Shown: positions 1 to 7,048, numbered from the stretch's first letter. The stretch: DNA of 7,973 nt from Pseudomonadota bacterium (GCA_023460715.1 JAEWPH010000181.1:1-7973), one strand, 5' to 3'. Notes: generated from the letters alone by a model not told the origin. A program made the numbers and translations.

Positions 1-159
1 GGCACGGGGCGCGGCAGCCGGCGCACCGGCCGCGTTGCCATCGGCCAGCGTGGGCTTCTGCGCGGCCACGGCGTGGTCCGCAGGCACGGCAGCAGGGGCT
101 TCGGCCGCCGGCACGGGAGCGGGGTTCTGTGGTTCAGGTGCGGTCACGGGGTCGGTCAT
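1..159 (-). CDS. 5' end of an unidentified gene with an Ala/Pro-rich N-terminus, cut by the left edge
   Basis: Reading leftward from an ATG at 159-157, 53 codons stay open to the edge of the window. The peptide begins MTDPVTAPEPQNPAPVPAAE and remains rich in Ala, Pro and Val, which suggests a disordered N-terminal tail before a folded domain that lies outside the window. No conserved domain is visible, so the product cannot be named. A ProQ/FinO-type RNA chaperone is one possibility, because betaproteobacterial members often start with such a tail, but that is a guess from composition only. The gene lies 129 nt beyond the glcF stop on the same strand. No good Shine-Dalgarno precedes the ATG. 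A TGGCATGAT stretch at 221-213 resembles an extended -10 element but has no matching -35. Confidence 0.55.
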   Translation of the reverse strand, partial: MTDPVTAPEPQNPAPVPAAEAPAAVPADHAVAAQKPTLADGNAAGAPAAAPRA

Positions 160-288
160 GGCGAGAAGAAATACGCGGTTGGGGCGCGGCTGCGCAGCGG
201 TCAAAACCCGCCATCATGCCAGCCCCGCTGCCGCACGCCCCGCTGCGGCACCCTGCGCAAGGATGCGGGGCCGGCCGGCCAGGGCGCC

Positions 289-1545
289 TCAGCGGCCGAT
301 CAGGGCCTCGTCCAGCACCTCGACCCAATGGCGCACGGGCACGTCGGTGCCGCTTTGCAGGTGCGTGATGCAGCCCACGTTGGCCGACAGGATGGCGTCG
401 GGCGCCTGGCCGCCGCAGGCATCGCCCAGCGCGTTCAGCTTGCGGTCGCGCAGCTGGTAGGCCAGCGCGGGCTGCAGCACCGAGTACGTGCCCGCCGAGC
501 CGCAGCACAGATGCGATTCGGTGCGGCAGGTGGTCACGCGAAAGCCCAGCGCGGCCAGGTGCGTCTCGACGCCGCCGCGCAGCTTCTGGCCGTGCTGCAG
601 CGTGCAGGGCGGGTGGTAGGCCAGCAGGGCTTCGGTGGGGGCGACGCGGCCTTGCAGCTTCTCGGCCAGCTCGGGCAGCATGTCGGGCAGCAGCTCGCAC
701 AGGTCGCGCGCCAGGGCGCTGATGCGCGCGGCGCGCTCGGCATAGTGCGCGTCGCCGCGCAGCAGGTGGCCGTAGTCCTTGACCATCACACCGCAGCCCG
801 AGGCGTTGATGACGATGCTCTCCACGCCGGCTGGCGAGTCCACGTAGGGCCACCAAGCGTCGATGTTGGCGCGGGCCTGGGCCAGCCCCCCTTCCTGGTC
901 GTTGAGGTGGAACTTGACGGCGCCGCAGCAGCCGGCCTGGGGCGCGACGATGGTCTGGATGCCGGCCGCGTCCAGCACGCGGGCCGTGGCCCGGTTGACA
1001 TTGGGCAGCATGGACGGCTGCACGCAGCCCGCCAGCATGAGGACCCTGCGGGCATGCTCGCGCACCGGCCAGGCACCGGCCTGCTGCGGGGCGGGCACCT
1101 TAGCGCGCACCGCGGCGGGCAGCAGGCCGCGCACGGCTTGGCCGGCCTTCATGGCGGGGCCGAAAAGCGGCGAGGGCAGGCCCTCCTTCAGCGCCCAGCG
1201 GGCGGCACGCTCTCCCAGCGGGCGGGGCACCTGTTCGTCGACCAGCTTGCGTCCGATGTCCACCAGGTGCCCGTACTGCACGCCGCTGGGGCAGGTGGTC
1301 TCGCAGTTGCGGCAGGTGAGGCAGCGGTCCAGGTGCTGCTGCGTCTTGCGCGTGGGCGTGGCGCCTTCCAGCACCTGCTTGATGAGGTAGATGCGGCCGC
1401 GCGGCCCGTCCAGCTCGTCGCCGAGCAGCTGGTAGGTCGGGCAGGTGGCGGTGCAGAAGCCGCAGTGGACGCACTTGCGCAGGATGGCTTCGGCCTCCTG
1501 CCCTTCGGGCGTGCCCTGGTACTGGGGGGCGAGCTGGGTTTGCAT
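289..1545 (-). CDS. glcF: Glycolate oxidase iron-sulfur subunit GlcF
   Basis: This 418-residue protein is the electron-transfer subunit of the membrane-associated glycolate oxidase GlcDEF, which oxidises glycolate to glyoxylate and passes electrons toward the respiratory chain. Two 4Fe-4S ferredoxin motifs are visible near the N-terminus: C25/C28/C31/C35-Pro and C75/C78/C81/C85-Pro. Two CCG-type cysteine-rich modules follow. The first has C174, C206-C207 and C251; the second has C314, C347-C348 and a late GC motif near residue 394. This is the complete GlcF architecture, and E. coli GlcF is similar at about 407 residues. The ATG at 1545 is preceded by no strong Shine-Dalgarno but gives the normal start just before the first cluster. 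It is the third of three genes in the order glcE, DUF1275, glcF, and lies 61 nt after the DUF1275 gene. Related heterodisulfide-reductase-like CCG proteins are the alternative, but the GlcE neighbour supports GlcF. Confidence 0.95.
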   Translation of the reverse strand: MQTQLAPQYQGTPEGQEAEAILRKCVHCGFCTATCPTYQLLGDELDGPRGRIYLIKQVLEGATPTRKTQQHLDRCLTCRNCETTCPSGVQYGHLVDIGRKLVDEQVPRPLGERAARWALKEGLPSPLFGPAMKAGQAVRGLLPAAVRAKVPAPQQAGAWPVREHARRVLMLAGCVQPSMLPNVNRATARVLDAAGIQTIVAPQAGCCGAVKFHLNDQEGGLAQARANIDAWWPYVDSPAGVESIVINASGCGVMVKDYGHLLRGDAHYAERAARISALARDLCELLPDMLPELAEKLQGRVAPTEALLAYHPPCTLQHGQKLRGGVETHLAALGFRVTTCRTESHLCCGSAGTYSVLQPALAYQLRDRKLNALGDACGGQAPDAILSANVGCITHLQSGTDVPVRHWVEVLDEALIGR

Positions 1546-1606
1546 CGTGGGCTAAGTCTCTGTAATAGGAAGGGGGCGCGGGGCGAGCACGGGGCCTGCG
1601 GGTCGG

Positions 1607-2434
1607 TCAGTGCGGCGGGCCTTCGTGGGAGGCGGCGCCGGCCTTGCGGCGGCGCGGACGCAGGCGGTCCACCCAGCCGAAAGTCCAGGCCCGCAGCGCA
1701 CGGTTGTGGCGCAGGTCGTCCAAGTAGGGCGGCAGCGACAGCCACAGCAGCAGGGCCGCCAGCGGCAGCACGCAGATGAAGCCCACGTACTTGAAGCCGG
1801 CCGCGCCCGCGATGCCCCCCAGCACGAAGGCGAGGATGAGTCCGCCGAAGAGCCGCACCCGGTCGCCGTTGGGACGCACGCGCGTGGCCTCGGTGCGGTA
1901 GCGGTTCCAGTACAGCGCCTTGCCGATCTCGATCCCCAGGTCGGTGAAGTTGCCGGTCATGTGCGTGGTGCGGATCTTGCCGCCCGAGACCTTGGACGCC
2001 AGCGCGTTCTGCAGCCCCATGATGAACGACAGCAGCAGCACGGTGAGCGGCACCGCGAACGGCGTGTGCCAGGTGAGCGTGAGCGCCCCCATCAGGCCGA
2101 AGGGCAGCATCAGCACGGCCTCCAGCAGCAGCGGCAGCGCATACAGGTGGCGCAGCCGGTACTGCCGGCCCCAGTGGATCTGGATGGCCGCCGTGGCCGC
2201 CCCCGCCAGAAAGGCCAGGATGGCGCCCACCGCGCCCAGCAGCAGCGCCATGTCGCCCATCACCAGGGAGTCAGCCACCTGCGAGGTAAAGCCCGTCATG
2301 TGCGAGGTGTAGCGCGCCAGCACCAGAAAGCCACCCGCGTTGATGGCGCCGGCATTGAACGCCAGCAGCAGGCCCAGCACGCGGTTGGTGGCGTGCGTGC
2401 GGTGCAGGCCCGTCAGGTGGCGCAGCAGGCGCAT
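1607..2434 (-). CDS. DUF1275 / YoaK-family inner-membrane protein
   Basis: A 275-residue membrane protein of the DUF1275 (YoaK) family, whose biochemical function is not established. About six hydrophobic segments can be seen, near residues 18-40, 60-84, 97-120, 124-145, 196-213 and 215-234. Two related motifs stand out: YTSHMTGF at 42-49 and RTTHMTGN at 155-162, each following a membrane segment with a small polar-Ala/Gly stretch. This suggests an internal duplication of two similar halves. The C-terminus (about 255-275) is a soluble tail that is strongly basic and then rich in Gly/His/Pro. The ATG lies 5 nt after the glcE stop, so it is almost certainly co-transcribed and perhaps translationally coupled with glcE. 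Its placement between the two glycolate oxidase subunit genes invites a link to glycolate or electron transfer, but that is inference; the family occurs in many unrelated contexts. Confidence 0.88.
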   Translation of the reverse strand: MRLLRHLTGLHRTHATNRVLGLLLAFNAGAINAGGFLVLARYTSHMTGFTSQVADSLVMGDMALLLGAVGAILAFLAGAATAAIQIHWGRQYRLRHLYALPLLLEAVLMLPFGLMGALTLTWHTPFAVPLTVLLLSFIMGLQNALASKVSGGKIRTTHMTGNFTDLGIEIGKALYWNRYRTEATRVRPNGDRVRLFGGLILAFVLGGIAGAAGFKYVGFICVLPLAALLLWLSLPPYLDDLRHNRALRAWTFGWVDRLRPRRRKAGAASHEGPPH

Positions 2435-2439
2435 GGGCG

Positions 2440-3561
2440 CTACCAGCCGCCGCCCATGCGGCCCGGGTTGAATACGCCGGCCGGATCGAAGGCCTGCTTG
2501 AGCCGCGCGTGGATCTGCGCCAGGGCCGCGGATTGCGCATCAAAAGCCACCCCAGCGTCCGTCCTTTCTTCGCTATCAGCTATGAAAAGAGAAGCACTTC
2601 CACCTACCTGGCGCGCGGCCTCGTGCAGGGCTGCGGCCTGCGCCACGGGCGCCTGCACCCAGCGCAGCGCGCCGTGCCACTCCACCAGAGGCGGCGCTAC
2701 GCCGGCCGGCAGGGCCAGCACCGGCGCCGTGGCCGGCACGGACACACGCCACAGCGCATGGCCGGGGCGAGCGGCCCGGTCGGCGAACCAGGGCAGCGTG
2801 TGGTCGCGGCAGGCGTTCCAGTCGGGCGCGACCACCGCGTTGTCCTGCCGTTCGCCGCCCATGCTGCGGCAGGCGGCCTCCACGGCGGCGGTGGCGCCGC
2901 GCAGGCGCACGTAAAGGATGCCGCTGCCGCTGCTTCCATCGTCCACCCAGCAGCTGGCGTTGAGCGGCAGCGGCTGCCCGCCCCAGGCGTGCAGCTGGCG
3001 CAGCGCATCGGCCTGGCTGCAGGCAAAGCGCAGCGTGGCCTCGGCCGGGGGCACGGGCAGCACCTTGAGGCTGACCTCGGTGAGGAGCCCCAGCGTGCCC
3101 CAGGCGCCGGCCATGAGGCGCGAGACGTCGTAGCCGGCCACGTTCTTCATCACCTGGCCGCCGAAGCGCAGCAGCTCGGCACGGCCGTTGACCAGCTCCA
3201 GGCCGAGCACGTAGTCGCGCACAGCGCCCACGCTGGCGCGGGCCGGGCCCGAGAGCCCCGCGGCGACCATGCCGCCCACCGTGGAGCCCGGGCCGAAATG
3301 CGGCGGCTCGAACGGCAGGCACTGGCCTTGTTCGGCCAGCAGCGCCTCCAGGTCGGCCAGCGGGGTGCCGGCGCGCACGGTCACCACCAGCTCGCTCGGC
3401 TCGTAGCTGACCACGCCCTGCAGTGCCCGCGTATCAAGCACCTCGCCCTGCAACGCCGCGCCATGGAAATCCTTGGTGCCGCCACCGCGGATGCGCAGCG
3501 CGGTCTGCGATGCGATGCTGGCGCGCACGCGCTCGATGGTCTGGCTGAGGGCTGAATCCAT
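2440..3561 (-). CDS. glcE: Glycolate oxidase FAD-binding subunit GlcE
   Basis: A 373-residue GlcE, the non-catalytic flavin-domain subunit of glycolate oxidase, normally acting with GlcD and GlcF. The FAD_binding_4 fold occupies roughly residues 20-170. It shows the IRGGGTKDF loop (24-32), the PGSTVGGMVAAGLSGP nucleotide-binding stretch (91-106) and the GGQVMKNVAGYDVSRL block (134-149). The C-terminal AFDPAGVFNPGRM signature (357-369) confirms an intact end. The open frame continues upstream of 3561, but that extension is low-complexity Arg/Ala sequence antisense-like to the neighbouring lactonase gene. The chosen ATG matches the family N-terminus. No clear Shine-Dalgarno is present, and an overlapping out-of-frame ATG lies 8 nt upstream. 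Residues 321-344 are encoded by unusually AT-rich, rare-codon DNA (see the repeat entry). The gene immediately upstream is a lactonase and not glcD. GlcE is somewhat long for the family, partly because of that insert. Confidence 0.93.
   Translation of the reverse strand: MDSALSQTIERVRASIASQTALRIRGGGTKDFHGAALQGEVLDTRALQGVVSYEPSELVVTVRAGTPLADLEALLAEQGQCLPFEPPHFGPGSTVGGMVAAGLSGPARASVGAVRDYVLGLELVNGRAELLRFGGQVMKNVAGYDVSRLMAGAWGTLGLLTEVSLKVLPVPPAEATLRFACSQADALRQLHAWGGQPLPLNASCWVDDGSSGSGILYVRLRGATAAVEAACRSMGGERQDNAVVAPDWNACRDHTLPWFADRAARPGHALWRVSVPATAPVLALPAGVAPPLVEWHGALRWVQAPVAQAAALHEAARQVGGSASLFIADSEERTDAGVAFDAQSAALAQIHARLKQAFDPAGVFNPGRMGGGW
2531..2601 (-). repeat. AT-rich repeat-like insert inside glcE
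   Basis: Within glcE codons 321-344 the composition drops sharply. The 41 bases at 2561-2601 contain 18 G/C (44%), against about 70% around them. The coding strand contains CATAGCTGATAGCG followed by a GGACGGACGCTGG-like stretch and a CTTTTGATG end, and it uses codons rare in this gene such as ATA, AGG, CTT and TTT. From memory, short dispersed elements with an ATAGCTGnTAGCGC core and a later GCGCTGGAGG part are common between genes in Comamonadaceae. This copy appears to lie in frame within a gene and to add a few residues between GlcE's GGxAxLF block and its IHxxLK helix. The identification as such an element rests on recollection; the composition shift is seen directly. Confidence 0.5.
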
Positions 3562-3653
3562 GGCTGCATGGTACTGCCGGGCCCTCGGCCGGCGGCCACC
3601 GCGCCGCTTGAATTTTTTGAACGGGCGGCGTGAGCTACGCCCTGCCCCGACGG

Positions 3654-4637
3654 TCAGCCCGCCGCGCGCCCGTCCTCGAACCAGGCGACGGGCAGGCCCG
3701 GCACGTCCACGCGCAGCGCGAACACGCAGCCCGACTGCGGCAGCTCGGCCAGCTCGTGCGCCGGCCGGCCCTCGCGCGCCGAGGTCACGTACAGCGTGCG
3801 CCCATCGTCCCCGCCCAGGCAAGGCATGGTGGGGCAGCGCACGGGCAGGGCGATGTCGGCCAGCACCTCGCCCGCGGGCGACAGGCGCTGCACGCGGCCG
3901 CCCTCGTACAGCGCGCACCAGTAGGCGCCCTCGGCATCGACGGCTGCGCCGTCCGGGCGGCCGCCGTAGCCGGGCTGGCCGGGCTTCCAGCCGGCCGGCT
4001 TGGGTTCGAACCGGCGCAGCACGCGGGGCTCGCCCACCGGCTCGCGGTCGGCATTGCAGTCCCAGGCGCGCACGGCATGCGCCGGTGTGTCGCTCCAGTA
4101 CAGCGTGGCACCATCGGGCGACCAAGCCAGGCCGTTGGCCGTGGCCACGCCATCGAGCACCTTGCGCACCGTGGTGGCGCCGGGGCCGCGGGCATCCACG
4201 CAGTACAGCGCACCCACGGGCTGGCGCGGCCCCTCGGTCGGCTCGTGCACCGTGCCCACCCAGAAGCGGCCGAGCGCGTCGCACTTGCCGTCGTTGGCAC
4301 GCTGCGTGGCCGGGTCAAACGGCAGGTCGGCGATGGGCTCCAGCGCGCCGCCCCACGTGCGGGCGCGGAAGATGCCGGCACGCAGCGCGATGACGAAGCC
4401 GTCCGGCGCGCCGGCCCGGCGTGCGGGCGCCATGCACCCGGGTTCGGTGGGCATGGCCCAGCGGTCGACGGCGCCGCTGGCCGGGTCCAGCCGCAGCAGC
4501 GCGCGGCCGGCAATATCGACCCAGTACAGGCGGCGCTCGTCCGGATGCCAGAACGGCGACTCGCCCAGTTGCGAGGGCTCGGTGGTGGCGCGGGTCCAGG
4601 CCGCGGGCGTCTGCGGGTCGGTGGATCGTGGGTGCAT
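3654..4637 (-). CDS. SMP-30/gluconolactonase/LRE-family (regucalcin-like) lactonase
   Basis: A 327-residue six-bladed beta-propeller of the SMP-30 family, typically a metal-dependent hydrolase of sugar lactones in the cytoplasm. The expected ligands are present by motif: E26 in GESPFW, N168 in ATANGLAWSPDG and D229 in GGRPDGAAVD match the three metal-binding residues of regucalcin. R113 and N115 in RANDGKCD match the substrate-contacting pair. Length and motif order fit a complete family member. The frame is open upstream to 5045, but the ATG at 4637 starts the protein about 25 residues before the GESPFW motif, as is usual, and the upstream part runs through the amtB terminator. No standard Shine-Dalgarno is seen. 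The gene lies 92 nt before glcE on the same strand, so it may be the first gene of that cluster. The actual substrate cannot be read from sequence; a sugar-acid lactone is likely. Confidence 0.9.
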   Translation of the reverse strand: MHPRSTDPQTPAAWTRATTEPSQLGESPFWHPDERRLYWVDIAGRALLRLDPASGAVDRWAMPTEPGCMAPARRAGAPDGFVIALRAGIFRARTWGGALEPIADLPFDPATQRANDGKCDALGRFWVGTVHEPTEGPRQPVGALYCVDARGPGATTVRKVLDGVATANGLAWSPDGATLYWSDTPAHAVRAWDCNADREPVGEPRVLRRFEPKPAGWKPGQPGYGGRPDGAAVDAEGAYWCALYEGGRVQRLSPAGEVLADIALPVRCPTMPCLGGDDGRTLYVTSAREGRPAHELAELPQSGCVFALRVDVPGLPVAWFEDGRAAG

Positions 4638-4765
4638 GGCCCTGATTATTCGCACCCCGCGCCCTGCGCGCGTCGGACAAGCCGCAGTGTTGCGCAGGGC
4701 CTTGGCCCGGGAGCGCTGGGGGACGCAGCGCGGGCGGGCCTGCGCAGGGCGCCCGGGGAGCCCAC
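4638..4765. other. Spacer between the lactonase gene and the amtB terminator
   Basis: This stretch separates the two minus-strand units and should hold the promoter of the lactonase-glc cluster. It contains a 9-bp inverted repeat (4661-4669 with 4692-4700) and two copies of TGCGCAGGGC (4691-4700 and 4741-4750). I see no gene in it. No -35/-10 pair with normal spacing is evident. The copies could be operator half-sites or chance in GC-rich DNA. Confidence 0.35.
4645..4650 (-). promoter_or_regulatory. Possible -10 element of the lactonase gene
   Basis: The minus strand reads AATAAT (preceded by TGCG) in otherwise very GC-rich DNA. It ends 7 nt before the lactonase ATG, so a start site at the usual distance would fall on or next to the ATG and give a leaderless transcript. 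A TTGTCC further upstream (4680-4675) is 24 nt away, too far for a standard -35. Weak evidence from one hexamer. Confidence 0.25.
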
Positions 4766-4794
4766 AAAAAAAGGGCCCGCCTTGCGGGCGGGCC
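4766..4794 (-). terminator. Intrinsic terminator of the glnK-amtB operon
   Basis: On the minus strand a perfect 8-bp stem (GGCCCGCC with GGCGGGCC, 5-nt loop CGCAA, 4794-4774) is followed by C and a run of seven T (4772-4766). This is a textbook Rho-independent terminator about 75 nt past the amtB stop, and it separates this operon from the lactonase-glc cluster downstream. Confidence 0.93.
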
Positions 4795-4828
4795 GAATGT
4801 CCAGAGGAGTAACTCGCTAGCGTTATTC

Positions 4829-4858
4829 CCGCTGCGGTGCCACCAGACACCGCAGCGG
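4829..4858 (-). repeat. Perfect 11-bp inverted repeat just after amtB
   Basis: CCGCTGCGGTG (4829-4839) pairs exactly with CACCGCAGCGG (4848-4858) around an 8-nt loop. It begins 11 nt after the amtB stop and lies before the true terminator. No U-tract follows on the minus strand, so it is not itself a standard terminator. It could protect the 3' end of the mRNA, be a REP-like element, or assist termination. Confidence 0.75.
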
Positions 4859-4869
4859 TCTTGCAAGGC

Positions 4870-6288
4870 TCAACGGTGGTAGGCCGTCTCGCCGTGCGAA
4901 GTGATGTCCAGGCCTTCGCGCTCGGCCTCTTCGCTGACGCGCAGGCCCACCAGCAGGTCGGCGATCTTGTAGGCGATGAACGCCACGACGCCAGACCACA
5001 CGATGGTGAACAGCACGCTCTTGATCTGCACCCAGACCTGGGCACCCATGTTGAAGGTGTCGGGGGTCAGGCCGCCCGTGCCGCCCAGGCTCTGCGAGGC
5101 GAACACACCGGTCAGGATGGCACCCAGGATGCCGCCCACGCCGTGGACACCGAACACGTCGAACGCGTCGTCGGCACCCAGCATGCGCTTGAGGCCACCC
5201 ACACCCCACAGGCAGACCACGCCGGCCAGCAGGCCCAGCACGATGGAGCCCATCGGGCCGACGAAGCCGGCGGCAGGGGTCACGGCCACGAGGCCGGCCA
5301 CGGCACCGGAGGCGGCGCCCAGCATGGAAGCCTTGCCCTTGGACAGGGCTTCACCGGCGATCCACGACAGCGTGGCAGCCGCGGTGGCCAGCACGGTGTT
5401 CACGAAGGCCAGGCCGGCACCGGCGTTGGCCGCACCGGCGGAGCCGGCGTTGAAACCGAACCAGCCCACCCACAGCAGCGAGGCACCGACCATGGTCAGC
5501 GTCAGCGAGTGCGGCGTGAAGGCTTCCTTGCCGAAGCCGATGCGCTTGCCGATCACATAGGCGCCCACCAGGCCGGCGATACCGGCGTTGATGTGCACCA
5601 CGGTGCCGCCGGCGAAGTCCAGCGCGCCGTCGGCTGCCAGCAGGCCGCCGCCCCACACGATGTGGGCCATGGGCACGTAGCTGAAGGTAAACCACAGCAC
5701 CGAGAAGATGAGCACGGCAGCGAACTTGATGCGCTCGGCGAACGAGCCCACGATCAGCGCCACGGTGATGGCGGCGAACGTGCCCTGGAACGCGATGAAC
5801 ACGTATTCGGGGATGGTCGTCAGCGCGCCGAAGGTTTCCTGGTTCACACCCTTGAGGAAGACCTTCTCGAAGCCGCCGTAGAACTTGCCTTCGCCCGAGA
5901 ACGCCAGGCTGTAGCCGTAGATGGCCCACAGCAGCGAGATCAGCGAGAAGATCACGAACACCTGCATCAGCACGGACAGCATGTTCTTCGAGCGGCCCAG
6001 GCCGCCGTAGAACAGGGCCAGGCCAGGGATGGTCATCAGGATGACCAGCAGCGTGGAGGTCAGCATCCAGGCGGTGTCGCCGGAGTCTATCTTGGGGGCG
6101 GGCGCTGCGGCGGGGGCGGTCTCAGGTGCTGCCGCGGTTGCGGCTGCAGGGGCTGCGGCGGCGGGAGCCTCGGCAGCGGGGGCCGTCACGGCGGCAGGTT
6201 CGGAAGCGGCCGGCGCCTGGGCCAGCGTAGCGGTGCCGGCGCCCATCAGGCTCAGCCCCAGGATGAAGGAAGCAACTAGTTTTTTCAT
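4870..6288 (-). CDS. amtB: Ammonium transporter AmtB
   Basis: A 472-residue Amt/Rh-family ammonium channel of the inner membrane, working as a trimer gated by GlnK. Residues 1-25 form a signal peptide (MKK, hydrophobic core, AQA), as in E. coli AmtB. A low-complexity Ala/Pro/Glu linker of about 40 residues (26-65) then precedes the first of about eleven membrane helices. Known functional residues are in place by motif: F167 and F279 (gate and lining), W212 and D224 near the ammonium site, and the twin pore histidines H232 and H382. The C-terminal tail VSEEAEREGLDITSHGETAY is the conserved region that contacts PII. The ATG at 6288 gives the signal peptide, and a weak AAGAG lies about 7 nt upstream. 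The gene follows glnK after 38 nt and ends before a hairpin and a terminator. The long linker is the only unusual part. Confidence 0.97.
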   Translation of the reverse strand: MKKLVASFILGLSLMGAGTATLAQAPAASEPAAVTAPAAEAPAAAAPAAATAAAPETAPAAAPAPKIDSGDTAWMLTSTLLVILMTIPGLALFYGGLGRSKNMLSVLMQVFVIFSLISLLWAIYGYSLAFSGEGKFYGGFEKVFLKGVNQETFGALTTIPEYVFIAFQGTFAAITVALIVGSFAERIKFAAVLIFSVLWFTFSYVPMAHIVWGGGLLAADGALDFAGGTVVHINAGIAGLVGAYVIGKRIGFGKEAFTPHSLTLTMVGASLLWVGWFGFNAGSAGAANAGAGLAFVNTVLATAAATLSWIAGEALSKGKASMLGAASGAVAGLVAVTPAAGFVGPMGSIVLGLLAGVVCLWGVGGLKRMLGADDAFDVFGVHGVGGILGAILTGVFASQSLGGTGGLTPDTFNMGAQVWVQIKSVLFTIVWSGVVAFIAYKIADLLVGLRVSEEAEREGLDITSHGETAYHR

Positions 6289-6326
6289 GGCGATACTCTT
6301 TGTCGTATTCGAAGACCGTCGCGCCC

Positions 6327-6828
<502 letters not shown>

Positions 6829-6869
6829 GGTCTCTCCAGGGCTTGTAAACAGGCGTCCGACAGCCACAA

Positions 6870-6885
6870 AGCATGGACCGTGCCA
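6870..6885 (-). promoter_or_regulatory. Sigma-54 (-24/-12) promoter of glnK-amtB
   Basis: The minus strand reads TGGCACGGTCCATGCT. It matches the sigma-54 consensus TGGCACG-N4-TTGCW at 11 of 12 positions, with GG (6884-6883) and GC (6872-6871) exactly 10 bases apart. The predicted start is near 6859, giving a leader of about 194 nt before glnK. Such promoters need an enhancer-binding activator, and an NtrC-type site lies upstream. Confidence 0.87.
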
Positions 6886-6971
6886 TGCGGCAGGTCAGAG
6901 GCCCGGGCAGACCGAGCAGGTACAGTTGGGTGGTGGGCTCGCGGTTACACCGAACGCACGCCGACACAAGT

Positions 6972-6988
6972 TGCACAAATTTGGTGCA
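6972..6988. promoter_or_regulatory. NtrC-type binding site (enhancer)
   Basis: TGCACAAATTTGGTGCA is a 17-bp site with perfect TGCAC/GTGCA arms, the arrangement of enterobacterial NtrC sites (TGCAC-N7-GTGCA). Its centre (6980) is about 120 nt upstream of the predicted sigma-54 start site, a normal enhancer distance. It is also about 60-77 nt upstream of the comM ATG, so NtrC binding might affect that gene too. A further half-site TTGGTGCA occurs at 7061-7068 inside comM. Confidence 0.8.
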
Positions 6989-7032
6989 GATGGGCCGCCG
7001 CTGGCACGCCCCTGCGCACCACGCACCGACCT

Positions 7033-7040
7033 GGGGAGGA
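7033..7040 (+). promoter_or_regulatory. Ribosome binding site of comM
   Basis: GGGGAGGA, with GGAGG ending 9 nt before the ATG at 7049. It supports this start for comM over any upstream in-frame codon. Confidence 0.85.
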
Positions 7041-7048
7041 CGCGGAAC

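Noticed and set aside
269..280. GGCCGGCCGGCC palindrome between glcF and the left-edge gene
   Set aside because: No T-run follows and such GC palindromes are frequent in this composition, so no function can be supported.
73..1779. 568-codon open frame on the plus strand antisense to glcF
   Set aside because: GC-rich coding DNA keeps antisense frames open. The translation is low-complexity with no domain, and glcF on the other strand has complete Fe-S motifs.
1610..2914. 434-codon open frame on the plus strand across the DUF1275 gene and the end of glcE
   Set aside because: It crosses two real genes on the opposite strand and has shadow-like Gln/Arg/His composition.
3602..3630. CGCCGC/GCGGCG inverted repeat with an A/T run between the arms, between the lactonase gene and glcE
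   Set aside because: The A/T run is in the loop and not after the stem, so it is not an intrinsic terminator; a 6-bp GC stem is expected by chance here.
3562..4284. N-terminal extension of the glcE frame
   Set aside because: The extra residues are Arg/Ala-rich shadow sequence overlapping the lactonase gene in another frame; the family N-terminus begins at 3561.
4638..5045. N-terminal extension of the lactonase frame
   Set aside because: It would run through the amtB 3' end and its terminator and does not resemble the SMP-30 family.
4837..6279. 480-codon open frame on the plus strand antisense to amtB
   Set aside because: The translation is Gly/His/Gln-rich without any fold signal and mirrors the amtB codons; amtB is unmistakable.
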